Assembly (NCBI GenBank): GCA_022825135.1
Contig: JAJDYN010000005.1
Span: forward strand, 124,001 to 188,000
DNA from: Gemmatimonadota bacterium
GTDB taxonomy: Bacteria > Gemmatimonadota > Gemmatimonadetes > Longimicrobiales > Gaopeijiaceae
DNA: 64,000 bases
Reading direction: 5' to 3'
Both the position numbers and the translations under genes were made by a program. The notes below the pieces were generated by a model that was given only the letters and a program-made list of their open reading frames with translations, made no database searches and had not been told where the DNA came from. Below are positions 53,004 through 61,836 of the stretch, one piece after another; the first letter of the stretch is position 1; each line of letters opens with the position of its first letter.

Positions 53004-54014
53004 CTAGTTCCAGGGCCGCCCCCGCATCCCCTCCACATCCAGGTTGCCGCCGCTCAGCACGCAGACGACCCGCGTTCCCGCCTGGGCATCGACGAGCCCC
53101 TGGAGCAGGGCTCCGACCGGCGCGGCGGCGGCGCCCTCGACCACGACCTTGGCGCGGGTCATCAGCCACAGCATCGCGTCGAAGATCTGCGCGTCGGGCA
53201 ACGTCACGATCTCGTCGACGAAGCGCGACACCACCGAACGGGTGTGGTTGCCGACCTTCTGGACACGCAGCCCGTCGATGATGCAATCGACCTCGTCCAG
53301 GACGATGCTCGCTCCCGCCTCTACGCTGCGCTTCATCCCCGGCGCTCCGGACGACTCCACGCCGACGATACGGACCCCTGGATTGACGGACTTGGCGGCC
53401 ATCGAGACGCCGGAGATGAGGCCGCCGCCCCCGATGGGGACGATCAGGAGTTCCGTCTCCGGGTACTGATCCATGATCTCGAGGCCGAGGGTGCCCTGCC
53501 CCGCGATCAATTCCGGGTCGTCGAAGGGATGGATGTAGGTAAGCCCCTCGGATTCCACGAGTTCGAGCGCCTTCTCGTTGGCTTCGTCCCAGATATTGCC
53601 GTGGAGGACGACGCGAGCCCCGTAGCCCTCGGTGGCCGCAATCTTGGAGCGGGTGGCGTTCTCGGCCATGACCACCACCGCGCGCACGCCGTACTGGCGC
53701 GCCGCGAGGGCCACGCCCTGGGAGTGGTTCCCCGCCGAGGAACAGATGACGCCGCGGGCGCGCTCCTCCTCGCTCAGCCTCGCGATCTTGTTCAGCGGCC
53801 CGCGCAGCTTGTAGGAACCGCCCCGCTGGAAGAGCTCGGCCTTCAGGCGCACGTCGAATCCGGACGCCTCGCTGAGCGACCGGTTCGTGAGCATGGGCGT
53901 GCGGTGGATGTAGGGAGCCACGTTCCTGTACGCGGCTTCGAAGTCGGCCCGGGCAAGCGTCAGCCCGGTACCGTTGACGGCACGCCCGTTCGCCGCGGTG
54001 TCCCCCTCCTTCAT
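53004..54014 (-). CDS. Threonine/serine dehydratase-like PLP enzyme (fold type II)
   Basis: The 336-residue enzyme has the PLP lysine Lys69 in RGGSYKLRG, SSAGNHSQG for the substrate carboxylate, the GGGGLISG phosphate loop and SGGNLD near the C-terminus. This matches short-form threonine dehydratases (TdcB, catabolic) without the ACT regulatory domain of IlvA. The reaction is deamination of L-threonine or L-serine to 2-ketobutyrate or pyruvate; serine racemase is a related option. The start is ATG 54014. It lies 150 nt downstream of the EamA transporter gene. Confidence 0.9.
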   Translation of the reverse strand: MKEGDTAANGRAVNGTGLTLARADFEAAYRNVAPYIHRTPMLTNRSLSEASGFDVRLKAELFQRGGSYKLRGPLNKIARLSEEERARGVICSSAGNHSQGVALAARQYGVRAVVVMAENATRSKIAATEGYGARVVLHGNIWDEANEKALELVESEGLTYIHPFDDPELIAGQGTLGLEIMDQYPETELLIVPIGGGGLISGVSMAAKSVNPGVRIVGVESSGAPGMKRSVEAGASIVLDEVDCIIDGLRVQKVGNHTRSVVSRFVDEIVTLPDAQIFDAMLWLMTRAKVVVEGAAAAPVGALLQGLVDAQAGTRVVCVLSGGNLDVEGMRGRPWN

Positions 54015-54164
54015 GTTCCCGCCCGGCCGGGGAGGATGTCGGTACCGTTGAAAAGCGCATGATGCATGGAACGACTCCGGCGTGATGGGCCAGTGCTCGG
54101 CGAGCGGGATGGAAAGACCGCGGGGCGATGCGACGCAGGCGTTGGGCCGTCCACAATAGGCAGG

Positions 54165-55106
54165 TCACCCGGCCAGCGCCAGCAACCCGATGCCGGCGAA
54201 GACGAGCACGGCTCCGACGGTGCGAATGCGCCCGAACCGCTCTCCCAGAAGGAGCCATCCCGCCAGGGCTCCGAATACGATGCCCACCTCTCGCGCGGCT
54301 CCGGCGTAGCTGATGGGGGCGATCTGGAAGGCCCGAAGAACCAGCGCATAAGCCACGAGGGTCATGACCGCGATCATCGCGATGGGACGGAAGTGCGTAC
54401 GCAGGACCCTAAAAGTCCGCTTTCCGCCCCGGGTCGCCAGGATGCCCACGAAGGCCAATCCGGAAAGGCCGAACACGAGCACCAGGTACGGCAGCGGGAG
54501 CCATTGGCGAACCGCGGCGCCATCCAGCGTCGAGTATACGGAGATGAAGAACGCGACGAGGAAAGCGGATCCCGAGCCTCGCGCGTGGGCGCGCAACTGG
54601 CGCCAGCGATCTCCCGGGGGCGTTCGGATGGAAGGATCGGAACCGGAGTGGACGTCTTCCTCCGCTCTCGCTCCCGCCTTCGCCCGGGCTACCCGCGACC
54701 ACAGCGGCGCCCCGCCGAGGACGATCAGCCCGCAGAGGATCGTCGCGATCCCGAACAATCCGCCCGGCGACGGCCGCTCGCCCAGGAAGAGCACTGCCCA
54801 CAGGGCGAGCATCGCGGGGGCCGTCCCGCGCGCGATGGGATAGACCAGCGAGAAATCGCCGTCTCCGTACGCCCGCGCCAGGCACCCGTAGTACGCCACG
54901 TAGACGACCGCGCTCGCGCCCACGAAGGGCCATACCCCGGCCGGAGGCGGCCACGCCGGCACCAGGGCCGGGATGAAGACGACCGCACCGAGCAGCATCG
55001 CCCACGCCGCAACCAGAACCCGCTCGCTGGAGCGCTTGAGGATCAGGTTCCAGGAGGCGTGCAGGAGTCCGGCCGCCAGGACGAGGGCAAGGGCGGTTAC
55101 GGGCAT
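54165..55106 (-). CDS. EamA/DMT-family transporter
   Basis: The 313-residue protein has ten hydrophobic segments in two EamA repeats (LHASWNLILKRSSERVL; FQIAPISYAGAAREVGIVFGA, which carries the conserved glutamate before helix 9). A charged insert of about 45 residues (RVARAKAGARAEED) separates the halves, longer than usual. The start ATG 55106 follows GGAGG with a 10-nt spacer. DMT proteins usually export amino acids or metabolites; next to a threonine dehydratase, amino-acid efflux is plausible but unproven. Confidence 0.85.
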   Translation of the reverse strand: MPVTALALVLAAGLLHASWNLILKRSSERVLVAAWAMLLGAVVFIPALVPAWPPPAGVWPFVGASAVVYVAYYGCLARAYGDGDFSLVYPIARGTAPAMLALWAVLFLGERPSPGGLFGIATILCGLIVLGGAPLWSRVARAKAGARAEEDVHSGSDPSIRTPPGDRWRQLRAHARGSGSAFLVAFFISVYSTLDGAAVRQWLPLPYLVLVFGLSGLAFVGILATRGGKRTFRVLRTHFRPIAMIAVMTLVAYALVLRAFQIAPISYAGAAREVGIVFGALAGWLLLGERFGRIRTVGAVLVFAGIGLLALAG

Positions 55107-55155
55107 GCCGTGGATGCCTCCTTCAGTGCGGCGCCTCCGTCTTCGCGGGGCATGG

Positions 55156-55959
55156 CTATGCGAAGCGCGCGCCAATCCACTCCTTCCAGGCCGCCCCGCA
55201 GCGGGCGGCCGCAGCCGGCCCGTCGTCACCGTAGAGGTAAATGCTCATCACCACAGTCGCCCGCTCCGCGATCTTGTAGGCAGACGCCGCCGCGATTCCC
55301 GGAGCCGGCCGGTCGAGCCTGAACAGCACACAGGGCTGACGCCCTCCTGGCCGGTTCTCCGCGAGAACGCCCGCGAGGTCTCCGCTGCCTGATCCGGGGA
55401 GCGCCCATGCATCGCCGGGCGTGAGCCCGCCGGAGGCGAGCGCGCCGGAAAGCGCGTTCCAGGTCTCCTCCACGGACCCGTCCCTTTCGCCGTACGCTCG
55501 GACGATCGTGGCACGCCGGCCCCTGAAGTGGGTGAGGTACAGCCCAAGGATGGCGAGGGCCTGCGGCCAGCCGGCTTCGAAGTTCCCGAGCTGGTCGTCC
55601 CAGTCGTCGGTGCTGGCGAACAGGCTGTGCACCACGCGGACGAGGCAGCGGCCGCCGGCGCGCGCCTCGATGGTCCACTCCGTGGCCGTAGGCGGCCCGT
55701 CCGCGCCGCAGTCCCTGCCTTCGTGGCGGAAACGGTGCGGCGGGTCCCAGCCGGTCACCTTCGCGGGGACGTGGTCCATCTGCGAGTCGGTGTGGTACCG
55801 GAGCGTTCCGCCGACCCCCTCCTCGACGTCCGTCGGATAGAACCACGAGGAGATGCCGGGACCGGTGGCGATGGCCTCCCAGACTTCCTCCGGGGAGCCG
55901 GGAACCTCGGCCTCGGCCTGGATCGAACGGCGGCCGGATGGATCGTGCTTGATGCTCAT
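55156..55959 (-). CDS. SRPBCC (AHSA1-like) domain protein
   Basis: The 267-residue protein has an AHSA1/START-like helix-grip domain in its first about 150 residues (EVPGSPEEVWEAIATGPGISSWF, RVVHSLFASTDDWDDQ, GWPQALAILGLYLTHF), then a second C-terminal region of similar size. Such proteins bind hydrophobic ligands. It starts at ATG 55959, sharing its A with the TAA of the upstream ArsR-type regulator (TAATG), so the pair forms a coupled operon. This regulator-SRPBCC pairing is common in actinobacteria and related groups. Confidence 0.85.
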   Translation of the reverse strand: MSIKHDPSGRRSIQAEAEVPGSPEEVWEAIATGPGISSWFYPTDVEEGVGGTLRYHTDSQMDHVPAKVTGWDPPHRFRHEGRDCGADGPPTATEWTIEARAGGRCLVRVVHSLFASTDDWDDQLGNFEAGWPQALAILGLYLTHFRGRRATIVRAYGERDGSVEETWNALSGALASGGLTPGDAWALPGSGSGDLAGVLAENRPGGRQPCVLFRLDRPAPGIAAASAYKIAERATVVMSIYLYGDDGPAAAARCGAAWKEWIGARFA

Positions 55960-56558
55960 TATGTCTCCTGGGCGGATGGATCCCCCGGCGCGGGATGGGC
56001 GACGACCACCAGGCGGTGGCGCCGTCCTCCGGGGGCGGAATCGTCGTGATGGCGCCGGACCAGTTCGGCAACAGCGGCGACCAGTTCCTCGCTGAACCGG
56101 GCGCGGGCTCTCGGGGACCGGAACCGGATCTCGGTGTCGATGGAAAGGGTGGCGAGCCGTTTTCCCGTTTCGGCCGAGCGGCGCAGCAGCGCGCTCCCCT
56201 CGCGCACCATGCGCGCAGCGAGCGCAATGAGGTAGCTCGCGGACAGCCGGTCCCGTGTCCGATCCGGGTCACTCGCCACCGGTCCGAGCGCCGCCGGACT
56301 GACCACGTAGGAGCGGGCGGTCGCCACCAGCAGTCGCTCGGTCAGGCCGCCCCACCGGCGCTCTTCGGCGACCCGCACCAGCCCGTGCTTCTCCAGCGCC
56401 CGGAGGTGGTAGTTGACCTTCTGCCGGGCGAGTCCGAGGCGCGCCGCGAGCGTGGCCGCCGAGGCCGGCTCCACCAACTCGGAAAGGAGCCGGGCCCGCT
56501 TCGGGTCCAGGGTGACGACAGCGGCGGCGGGCTCCTCGATGACGGCAACGTCGAGCAT
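55959..56558 (-). CDS. ArsR-type winged-helix transcriptional regulator
   Basis: The 199-residue protein has an HTH_20/ArsR DNA-binding region at about 15-95 (LLSELVEPASAATLAARLGLARQKVNYHLRALEKHGLV) and a longer C-terminal domain that may bind an effector. The start is ATG 56558, giving MLDVAVIEEP. The -10 element ends only 7 nt before this ATG and no ribosome site is present, so translation is probably leaderless. It is coupled to the SRPBCC gene downstream. A palindrome in its promoter is a likely autoregulatory operator. Confidence 0.87.
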   Translation of the reverse strand: MLDVAVIEEPAAAVVTLDPKRARLLSELVEPASAATLAARLGLARQKVNYHLRALEKHGLVRVAEERRWGGLTERLLVATARSYVVSPAALGPVASDPDRTRDRLSASYLIALAARMVREGSALLRRSAETGKRLATLSIDTEIRFRSPRARARFSEELVAAVAELVRRHHDDSAPGGRRHRLVVVAHPAPGDPSAQET

Positions 56559-56565
56559 GGCCGGG

Positions 56566-56594
56566 ATTAAAGTATTGACAAGATTATTTGTCAA
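56566..56594 (-). promoter_or_regulatory. Sigma-70-type promoter of the ArsR-SRPBCC operon
   Basis: On the minus strand, TTGACA (56594-56589) is followed by a 17-nt spacer and TTTAAT (56571-56566). Both spacing and the -35 match the consensus. The expected transcription start falls at or within a base or two of the ATG at 56558. Confidence 0.7.
56575..56594. promoter_or_regulatory. Inverted-repeat operator overlapping the -35 element
   Basis: TTGACAA at 56575-56581 and its reverse complement TTGTCAA at 56588-56594 flank a 6-nt spacer. The dyad covers the -35 hexamer and most of the spacer, so a bound dimer would block RNA polymerase. The divergent or downstream ArsR-type protein is the natural candidate binder. 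Confidence 0.65.
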
Positions 56595-56745
56595 GTCCCT
56601 CGTGATGGATCCGCCGAGGGCTCCGGAATGCGCGCGCGGGCACACGAAGTCAACGTTCAGCGCTACGAGCCGGTCTGAGAGCGGAGCCTCCGGGAACTCG
56701 CGATTCCCGATGTACGCGTTAGCTCGATGACACCCTTTTCGGAAC

Positions 56746-57312
56746 TCACAGGAATCGCGGCGCCTCGCGTCGATACCGTTCGTACTCCGCCCCGTATTGC
56801 TCCTTCAGCCACACCTCCTCGCTGAGGGACGCGATGATGAACCAGAGGGTCAGGAGCGCATGGGTGATCCAGAGGAGTTGCGAGTTGGCGATGATGCTCA
56901 GCCCCAGGAAGAGGACGGTGTCGCCGACGTACTGGGGATTCCGCGTGAACCGGTAGGGGCCGGAGGGAGAGAAGCCGTCCCTCACGCCCGTGCTGTTCGT
57001 CCAGCCGATCGTGACGATTCCCCAGAAGGCCAGCAGGCCGCCCAGCAACGCCAGCGGGATGCCGAGCAGAAAGCGAAGAGCGCTCGCGAAGATCCAGGAG
57101 TTCCAGTCCAGAAACAGCAGGCAAGCATTGAGCGCGATGGCCGCACACCACCCGCTCCAGGTCAGGCTGTATTGCCAGGAGCGACGTCCCGGCGGAGGCC
57201 AGATGCGGCGATCCGGCCGGGCTACGGACCAGACGACGGTGGCCAGCAGAACAAATACGACTATGATATTTGTTATGAATACTGATTGTGTCAATGTATA
57301 CTCTATAGTCAT
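56746..57312 (-). CDS. ICMT/PEMT-family membrane methyltransferase
   Basis: The 188-residue protein has four or five hydrophobic segments and the conserved C-terminal SAM-binding signature: GPYRFTRNPQYVGD and EEVWLKEQYGAEYERYRREAPRF. The family includes isoprenylcysteine carboxyl methyltransferases and phospholipid N-methyltransferases. The start ATG 57312 follows AGGAG at about 10 nt, 27 nt after the stop of the FAD oxidase gene. The first about 60 bp and the leader are only about one third G+C, far below the neighbours. Substrate unknown. Confidence 0.82.
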   Translation of the reverse strand: MTIEYTLTQSVFITNIIVVFVLLATVVWSVARPDRRIWPPPGRRSWQYSLTWSGWCAAIALNACLLFLDWNSWIFASALRFLLGIPLALLGGLLAFWGIVTIGWTNSTGVRDGFSPSGPYRFTRNPQYVGDTVLFLGLSIIANSQLLWITHALLTLWFIIASLSEEVWLKEQYGAEYERYRREAPRFL

Positions 57313-57345
57313 ATTGACTGTACTCCTATAATATAGCGATTATTG
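57240..57345. other. AT-rich island at the 5' end of the methyltransferase gene
   Basis: The two 60-base blocks from 57241 and 57301 contain about 33% and 38% G+C by count, against roughly 65-70% in neighbouring genes. It includes CTATATTATAGG before the ribosome site and the first codons. It may be a promoter region, a lowered-structure translation start, or a trace of transfer. Confidence 0.6.
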
Positions 57346-58773
57346 ATGGGGAGATGTGCCGAACAGCGCTTCCTCAAGAAACCGGTTGCGGAACACGCCC
57401 TGCGGATCGAATCGTGCGCAGATAGCTCGGAAGGCGGCAATCCCCGGATAGCTGTCCTCGATCTGTCTCGCATCGAGCGGATCCCATTTCCCCCAGTGCA
57501 GCCGGGCACCCAGGGTTCGGACCATGGTGGTGGCGAGGAAGCGGGCGACGTTCTGGAAGGGCAGCCGTGGCTCGGTGAACGTGATGAGGCTGATTGCGTA
57601 CCAGTCCCGTCTCTCGACGCCGTGACACGACGACATCGATATCAGCGTGTCGTCGGGACGGACGCGCCGGACGCAGATCGGGTAGTGATGGCTGTAGGAG
57701 CCGCGAATGTTCTCCAGAGCATCCTCCAAGTCCAAGCTCCGGATCCGGTCGTGGACGCCGGCTGATACCTCGTAATCGGCGTTGTCGGCCGCTCGCAGGA
57801 TATCCGACACAACTGCGAGCGCGGGCCTGAGCGTCTCGCGCGGCACGAAGGCCTCCATCTCCAAGTGACGGAAGAGGTCGTGGCGCATCAGCAGTTGCCG
57901 GTCGCTGCGGTCGGTGACCCGCCACTTCGGGAAGATGCAGACGGGAAGCAGACGGCGGTAGATGAGGTCCACCAAGCGCCGGCTCCGCAGCATAGAGGCG
58001 GTGAGCTTGATGCCGAGATGAAGAAGGACATCGATGACGACCAGCCAGTACACCCGGTATAGCATGGCGATGCCCGATCGGCGGTTGTCCGGGGCTACGC
58101 TCCGCTCGTGCTCCAGATACGCCCAGGTGTGCGGGATGAGGTAGAACTGCTGCAGGGCCGCGGCCGCCTCGTTGTCCAGGACCGCATCCAGATCAGAACG
58201 CCAGACGCATCTTTCCCGCACGTAGTATTGCGGCACGCACTTGAGGGTGACCTCAAGGACTACCCCGAGGGCTCCGACGGAGCATCGAACCGCCCGCAGG
58301 GCTTCACCGGAATCGACCCTCCGCACCTCCGCCTCCCCACCCTTCCCGTAACAGGCGATGCGCATGGACTCGACGTAATGGGACATTGAGTGCCGTCCCG
58401 ATCCATGCGTCCCCGTGGCGGTCGCGCCTGCCACGGTCTGGCGGGCGATCAGGCCGATGGACGGGAGGGTGAGCCCACGGCGCGCGAGATGCGCCAGGAG
58501 TTCGGCGATGCGGCATCCCGCACCCACGGAGACCCGGCGACGGTCGGGATGAATCTGGATCCGCCGAAAGTGGCGAAGGTCTACGAGCGCACCGGATGTC
58601 TCGATGCCCCCGTTCCAAGAGTGGCCCGCGCCGATGACGCGGATCGTCCCGGTTCGGTGCTCGGCCAGGATGCGCAACACGTCCTCTTCGTCTCTGGGCA
58701 GGTATTGATTGCGCGGGCGGAAACGAATGTTTCCTCCGAAGTTCCGGACGTGCGATGTGCCTCTCGGCTGCAC
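57340..58773 (-). CDS. FAD-linked oxidase, aldonolactone oxidase-like (VAO family)
   Basis: The 477-residue protein has a PCMH-type FAD domain: PRDEEDVLRIL, GAGHSWNG with His51 (a possible covalent flavin site), and GATATGTHGSG. The C-terminal ALO-type signature RLHWGKWD (His426 region) and FDPQGVFRNRFLEE fit D-arabinono-1,4-lactone/L-gulonolactone oxidase-like enzymes. A hydrophobic middle segment (WLVVIDVLLHLGIKL) suggests membrane association. The start GTG 58773 comes 2 nt after the OppF-like stop, and the ICMT gene follows by 27 nt, so all are likely cotranscribed. Confidence 0.83.
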   Translation of the reverse strand: MQPRGTSHVRNFGGNIRFRPRNQYLPRDEEDVLRILAEHRTGTIRVIGAGHSWNGGIETSGALVDLRHFRRIQIHPDRRRVSVGAGCRIAELLAHLARRGLTLPSIGLIARQTVAGATATGTHGSGRHSMSHYVESMRIACYGKGGEAEVRRVDSGEALRAVRCSVGALGVVLEVTLKCVPQYYVRERCVWRSDLDAVLDNEAAAALQQFYLIPHTWAYLEHERSVAPDNRRSGIAMLYRVYWLVVIDVLLHLGIKLTASMLRSRRLVDLIYRRLLPVCIFPKWRVTDRSDRQLLMRHDLFRHLEMEAFVPRETLRPALAVVSDILRAADNADYEVSAGVHDRIRSLDLEDALENIRGSYSHHYPICVRRVRPDDTLISMSSCHGVERRDWYAISLITFTEPRLPFQNVARFLATTMVRTLGARLHWGKWDPLDARQIEDSYPGIAAFRAICARFDPQGVFRNRFLEEALFGTSPHQ

Positions 58774-58775
58774 GG

Positions 58776-59573
58776 CTAAGACCGCCCGGGCCTTCTCGGC
58801 AGCGAAGACAGGAGCGCGCGCGTATACGAGTGTCCCGGTTCGCGGAAGAGCGCCTCCGCTGGCGCCATCTCAACGATCTTCCCTTCATTCATGACCGCGA
58901 CCCGGTCGCACAGGTGCTTGACCATCCTCAGGTCGTGGGAGATGAAGAGATAGGTCAGCCCGAACTCTTCCTGAATGTCTGCGAGAAGGTTGACGATCTG
59001 GGCCTGGATGGAGATGTCGAGCGACGAAATGGGCTCGTCGCAGACGATCAGGTCCGGCTTCAGGGCGAGGGCGCGCGCGATGCCGACGCGCTGGCGCTGA
59101 CCGCCCGAGAACTCGTGCGGCAGGCGTCCCGCGAGCTTCGAGTCCAGCCCGACGATGCTCATGAGTTCCGCGACCCGATCCTGTCGCTGTCCGCGGCCCA
59201 GGTCCGTGTGCTCGAGCAGGGGCTCGGCGATGGAGCGGCCGACGCTCAGGCGCGGATTCAGCGACGAATGGGTGTCCTGGAAGATCATCTGCATGCGCGG
59301 CCGGAGTGCGCGGAGCTCCGCCGGGGATGCAGCCGTGAGATCGACGCCGTCGAAAACGATGCGCCCCGATGTGGGCTCGGTGAGCCGGAGGATGCTGCGG
59401 GCGACGGTGGTCTTGCCGCAGCCGCTTTCCCCCACGAGGCCGAGCGTCTCGCCGCGACGCAGCCGGAAGCTGACGCCGTCGACTGCGCGCACCGATCCGG
59501 TCCGCCGCTGCATCATTCCGCGACGCACGGGAAAGTGCTTTTTCAGGCCGATGACTTCGAGGAGGGGAGTCAT
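58776..59573 (-). CDS. Oligopeptide/dipeptide ABC transporter ATPase, OppF/DppF type
   Basis: The 265-residue ATPase starts at ATG 59573, overlapping the OppD-like stop in ATGA. Walker A is GESGCGKTT (48-56), with Q-loop [10 protein letters not shown], signature [14 protein letters not shown], Walker [13 protein letters not shown] and switch HDL. The HPY-like tail is short ([15 protein letters not shown]). It powers peptide or nickel uptake with its OppD partner. The membrane and binding-protein genes are not in the window. Confidence 0.92.
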   Translation of the reverse strand: MTPLLEVIGLKKHFPVRRGMMQRRTGSVRAVDGVSFRLRRGETLGLVGESGCGKTTVARSILRLTEPTSGRIVFDGVDLTAASPAELRALRPRMQMIFQDTHSSLNPRLSVGRSIAEPLLEHTDLGRGQRQDRVAELMSIVGLDSKLAGRLPHEFSGGQRQRVGIARALALKPDLIVCDEPISSLDISIQAQIVNLLADIQEEFGLTYLFISHDLRMVKHLCDRVAVMNEGKIVEMAPAEALFREPGHSYTRALLSSLPRRPGRS

Positions 59574-60628
59574 CCGGTCCACCAGCAGGCAGCGCGCGCC
59601 CCGATCTCTGCCGATAACGCCATTTGTGCGCCCGGACGCGTCCGCCGCTCGCCCGGCGGTGCCCCCTTCCCCACCGGCATTAGCGGAGGCCGCTCCCGAC
59701 GGCAGCGATCGAAGGCGTGCGGACATCGCTCGGCGAACGCGCACCCCCCGGGAAGCCGCGTCATGTCCGGCGGCTGACCCGGAATCGCAGTCAGGCGCCC
59801 CGGGCCTTCCCCGCCGAGCGCGGGCAGCGAGGCCAGCAGGCCCTGGGTGTAGGGATGAGCCGGCGCGTCGAACAGGCGCCGGGCTCCGGCCATCTCGACA
59901 ATGGACCCTCCGTACATCACCGCGACCCGGTCGGCCAGGTTCGCCACCACGCTCAGATCGTGGGTGATCCAGATCATCGCCATCTCGCGGGTCGCCCGCA
60001 GTTCGGAGACCAGGTCGAGGATCTGGGCCTGGATGGTGGCGTCCAGCGCGGTTGTCGGCTCGTCGGCGATGAGGAGGCCGGGCTCGCAGGCCAGCGCGAT
60101 GGCGATCATGACCCGCTGACACATGCCGCCCGAGAACTGGTGCGGATAATCGTCAAACCGGGAGGCCGGGCGCGGGATGCCTACCGACGCGAGCAGCTCG
60201 ATCGCGCGGTCGCGGGCGGCGCGGTGCCCCAGGCGAAGGTGCACCTCCAGGCTCTCGGTCAGTTGCCGGCCGATGGTGAGCACGGGATTGAGAGAGGCGC
60301 GCGGGTCCTGGAAGATCATCCCGATCTCGGGTCCGCGCACACGTCTCATTTCTTCATCGTCGAGCCCCAGCAGGTCCCGGCCCTTGTAGCTCACCTCGTC
60401 GGCCCGGACGCGGCTGCGGTGGGGCGGCAGCAGGCGCAGCACGGAGAGCATGGTGGCGGTCTTGCCGCACCCGCTTTCGCCCACCAGCGCAAGCGCCTCG
60501 CCCCGGCGGACGGAGAAGCTCACGTCGTTGACCGCATGCACGAGGCCCCGGTCGGAGACGAACTGCGTGTGCAGGCCGCGGACCCGGAGCAGGTCGCGGG
60601 ATGCCTCGTCGGGAGGCTTGGGCGTCAT
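59570..60628 (-). CDS. Oligopeptide/dipeptide ABC transporter ATPase, OppD/DppD type
   Basis: The 352-residue ATPase has Walker [10 protein letters not shown] (50-58), [24 protein letters not shown], Walker [13 protein letters not shown] and [13 protein letters not shown]. The C-terminal oligo_HPY domain ([12 protein letters not shown], then [14 protein letters not shown] with four cysteines) marks the OppD side; these cysteines bind an iron-sulfur cluster in some DppD proteins. It starts at ATG 60628, right after a GAAGCGG-GTT-CCGCTTC hairpin and without an obvious ribosome site. The Gfo/Idh gene is 43 nt upstream. Confidence 0.92.
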   Translation of the reverse strand: MTPKPPDEASRDLLRVRGLHTQFVSDRGLVHAVNDVSFSVRRGEALALVGESGCGKTATMLSVLRLLPPHRSRVRADEVSYKGRDLLGLDDEEMRRVRGPEIGMIFQDPRASLNPVLTIGRQLTESLEVHLRLGHRAARDRAIELLASVGIPRPASRFDDYPHQFSGGMCQRVMIAIALACEPGLLIADEPTTALDATIQAQILDLVSELRATREMAMIWITHDLSVVANLADRVAVMYGGSIVEMAGARRLFDAPAHPYTQGLLASLPALGGEGPGRLTAIPGQPPDMTRLPGGCAFAERCPHAFDRCRRERPPLMPVGKGAPPGERRTRPGAQMALSAEIGARAACWWTG

Positions 60629-60671
60629 GAAGCGGAACCCGCTTCTTCATCGGAGCGCCCGCCGTCGTTCG

Positions 60672-61784
60672 TCATGAACCCCCCGAATCCGGAACCGCGA
60701 ACCGCTCGCGGATGGCGTGCAGCTTCATCCAACCACCCTTCTCCATCGACTCGATGCAGGCCTGAACCACGAGCAGCGTCTTCAGATGATCGCGGGCAGT
60801 GGTCACGGGCTCGGCTTCGCCGCGAACGGCGCACAGGAACTCGGCCAGCAGCCCGCGCGTGTCGTCGATGAACGCCTCGCACGGCGTGAGCGTCTCCGGG
60901 ACCGGCGTTTCCGCTTCCGCGTCTCCCTTGAAGTTGCTGCCACGGAGTCCGAGGCCGCGATCGAAGTCGACGCGCACCAGGTCCCCGAACTGCTCGCGCT
61001 GAATCAGTGCCCCGCCTTCGAATTCGGTGCGCCAGCGGAAGTCCATGCGATTCCAGGCCGCGGTCCAGGTCCCCAGGTAGTTCGCCCGGACTCCGTTCTC
61101 GAAGCGGAAGAGCACGGAGACGCAGCAGTCGTCCTCATAGGTGCTCCACGACGGTCGCCAGGTATCGCACACCAGCGACTCGACCTCCGCGTCGTAGCAG
61201 TAGCGCAGCAGGTCGAAGTGATGGATGCTCTGCTCCAGCAGCATCGGATGAGGCATCGTCATCACGTAGTCGTTCAGGTCGTGCCGGTTGCCGTCCCGCT
61301 GGCGGTGGTAGGTGAAGTGCCCGTAGCTGAGGGCGCCGAGTTCGGCGCTCCGGGCGTAGTGTCGGATCCGCTGTGACGTCGGCAGGTAGCGGAAGTTCAT
61401 CCCGACCAGGAGATGGCGTCCGGCCTCGTCGGCCCTGGCGATGAGGTCCAGGACTTCGTCCATGTCGTCCGAGAGGGGTTTTTCGCAGAGGACGTCGAGG
61501 CCTTGGTCGAATGCCTGGCTCACCAGAGAATGATGGCTGTCGGGCGGGGTGGCGATTACCACGGCGTCGGCGGCGACGTGAGCGAGGGCCGAAGCGAACT
61601 CGCGTTCCACCGGGGCGTCCGGTGCGTGCTCGTCCCGGGCTCGCCGCGCACGTGCTTCGTCAAGATCCACGATGCCGGTGAGGATCGCGTCCGGGGCCTC
61701 GGCTATGACGCGGGCCCATTTGGCGCCGCGGACGCCCGCCCCTGCGAGCAGCACGCGCACGTTGTCGGTTCCCGCCGGGCACAT
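60672..61784 (-). CDS. Gfo/Idh/MocA-family NAD(P)-dependent oxidoreductase
   Basis: The 370-residue protein has the Rossmann GAGVRG (15-20), IATPPDSHH and the family motif CEKPLS with Glu101-Lys102-Pro103, followed by SIHHFDLLRY with the catalytic histidine region. These enzymes oxidise or reduce sugars, inositol or amino-sugar derivatives. The start is ATG 61784. It lies 52 nt after the aminotransferase and before the Opp ATPases, fitting a catabolic operon for a sugar- or amino-acid-like compound. Confidence 0.9.
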   Translation of the reverse strand: MCPAGTDNVRVLLAGAGVRGAKWARVIAEAPDAILTGIVDLDEARARRARDEHAPDAPVEREFASALAHVAADAVVIATPPDSHHSLVSQAFDQGLDVLCEKPLSDDMDEVLDLIARADEAGRHLLVGMNFRYLPTSQRIRHYARSAELGALSYGHFTYHRQRDGNRHDLNDYVMTMPHPMLLEQSIHHFDLLRYCYDAEVESLVCDTWRPSWSTYEDDCCVSVLFRFENGVRANYLGTWTAAWNRMDFRWRTEFEGGALIQREQFGDLVRVDFDRGLGLRGSNFKGDAEAETPVPETLTPCEAFIDDTRGLLAEFLCAVRGEAEPVTTARDHLKTLLVVQACIESMEKGGWMKLHAIRERFAVPDSGGS

Positions 61785-61836
61785 CAGGTCGCCCCATCCC
61801 GTGGGGAGCAGCCCGCCCGCTGGCGCGAGCCCGACA

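Noticed and set aside
60629-60645. Hairpin GAAGCGG-AAC-CCGCTTC as a terminator
   Set aside because: Only a 7-bp stem with no T-run and located directly before the OppD-type start; it may affect translation but is not a convincing terminator.
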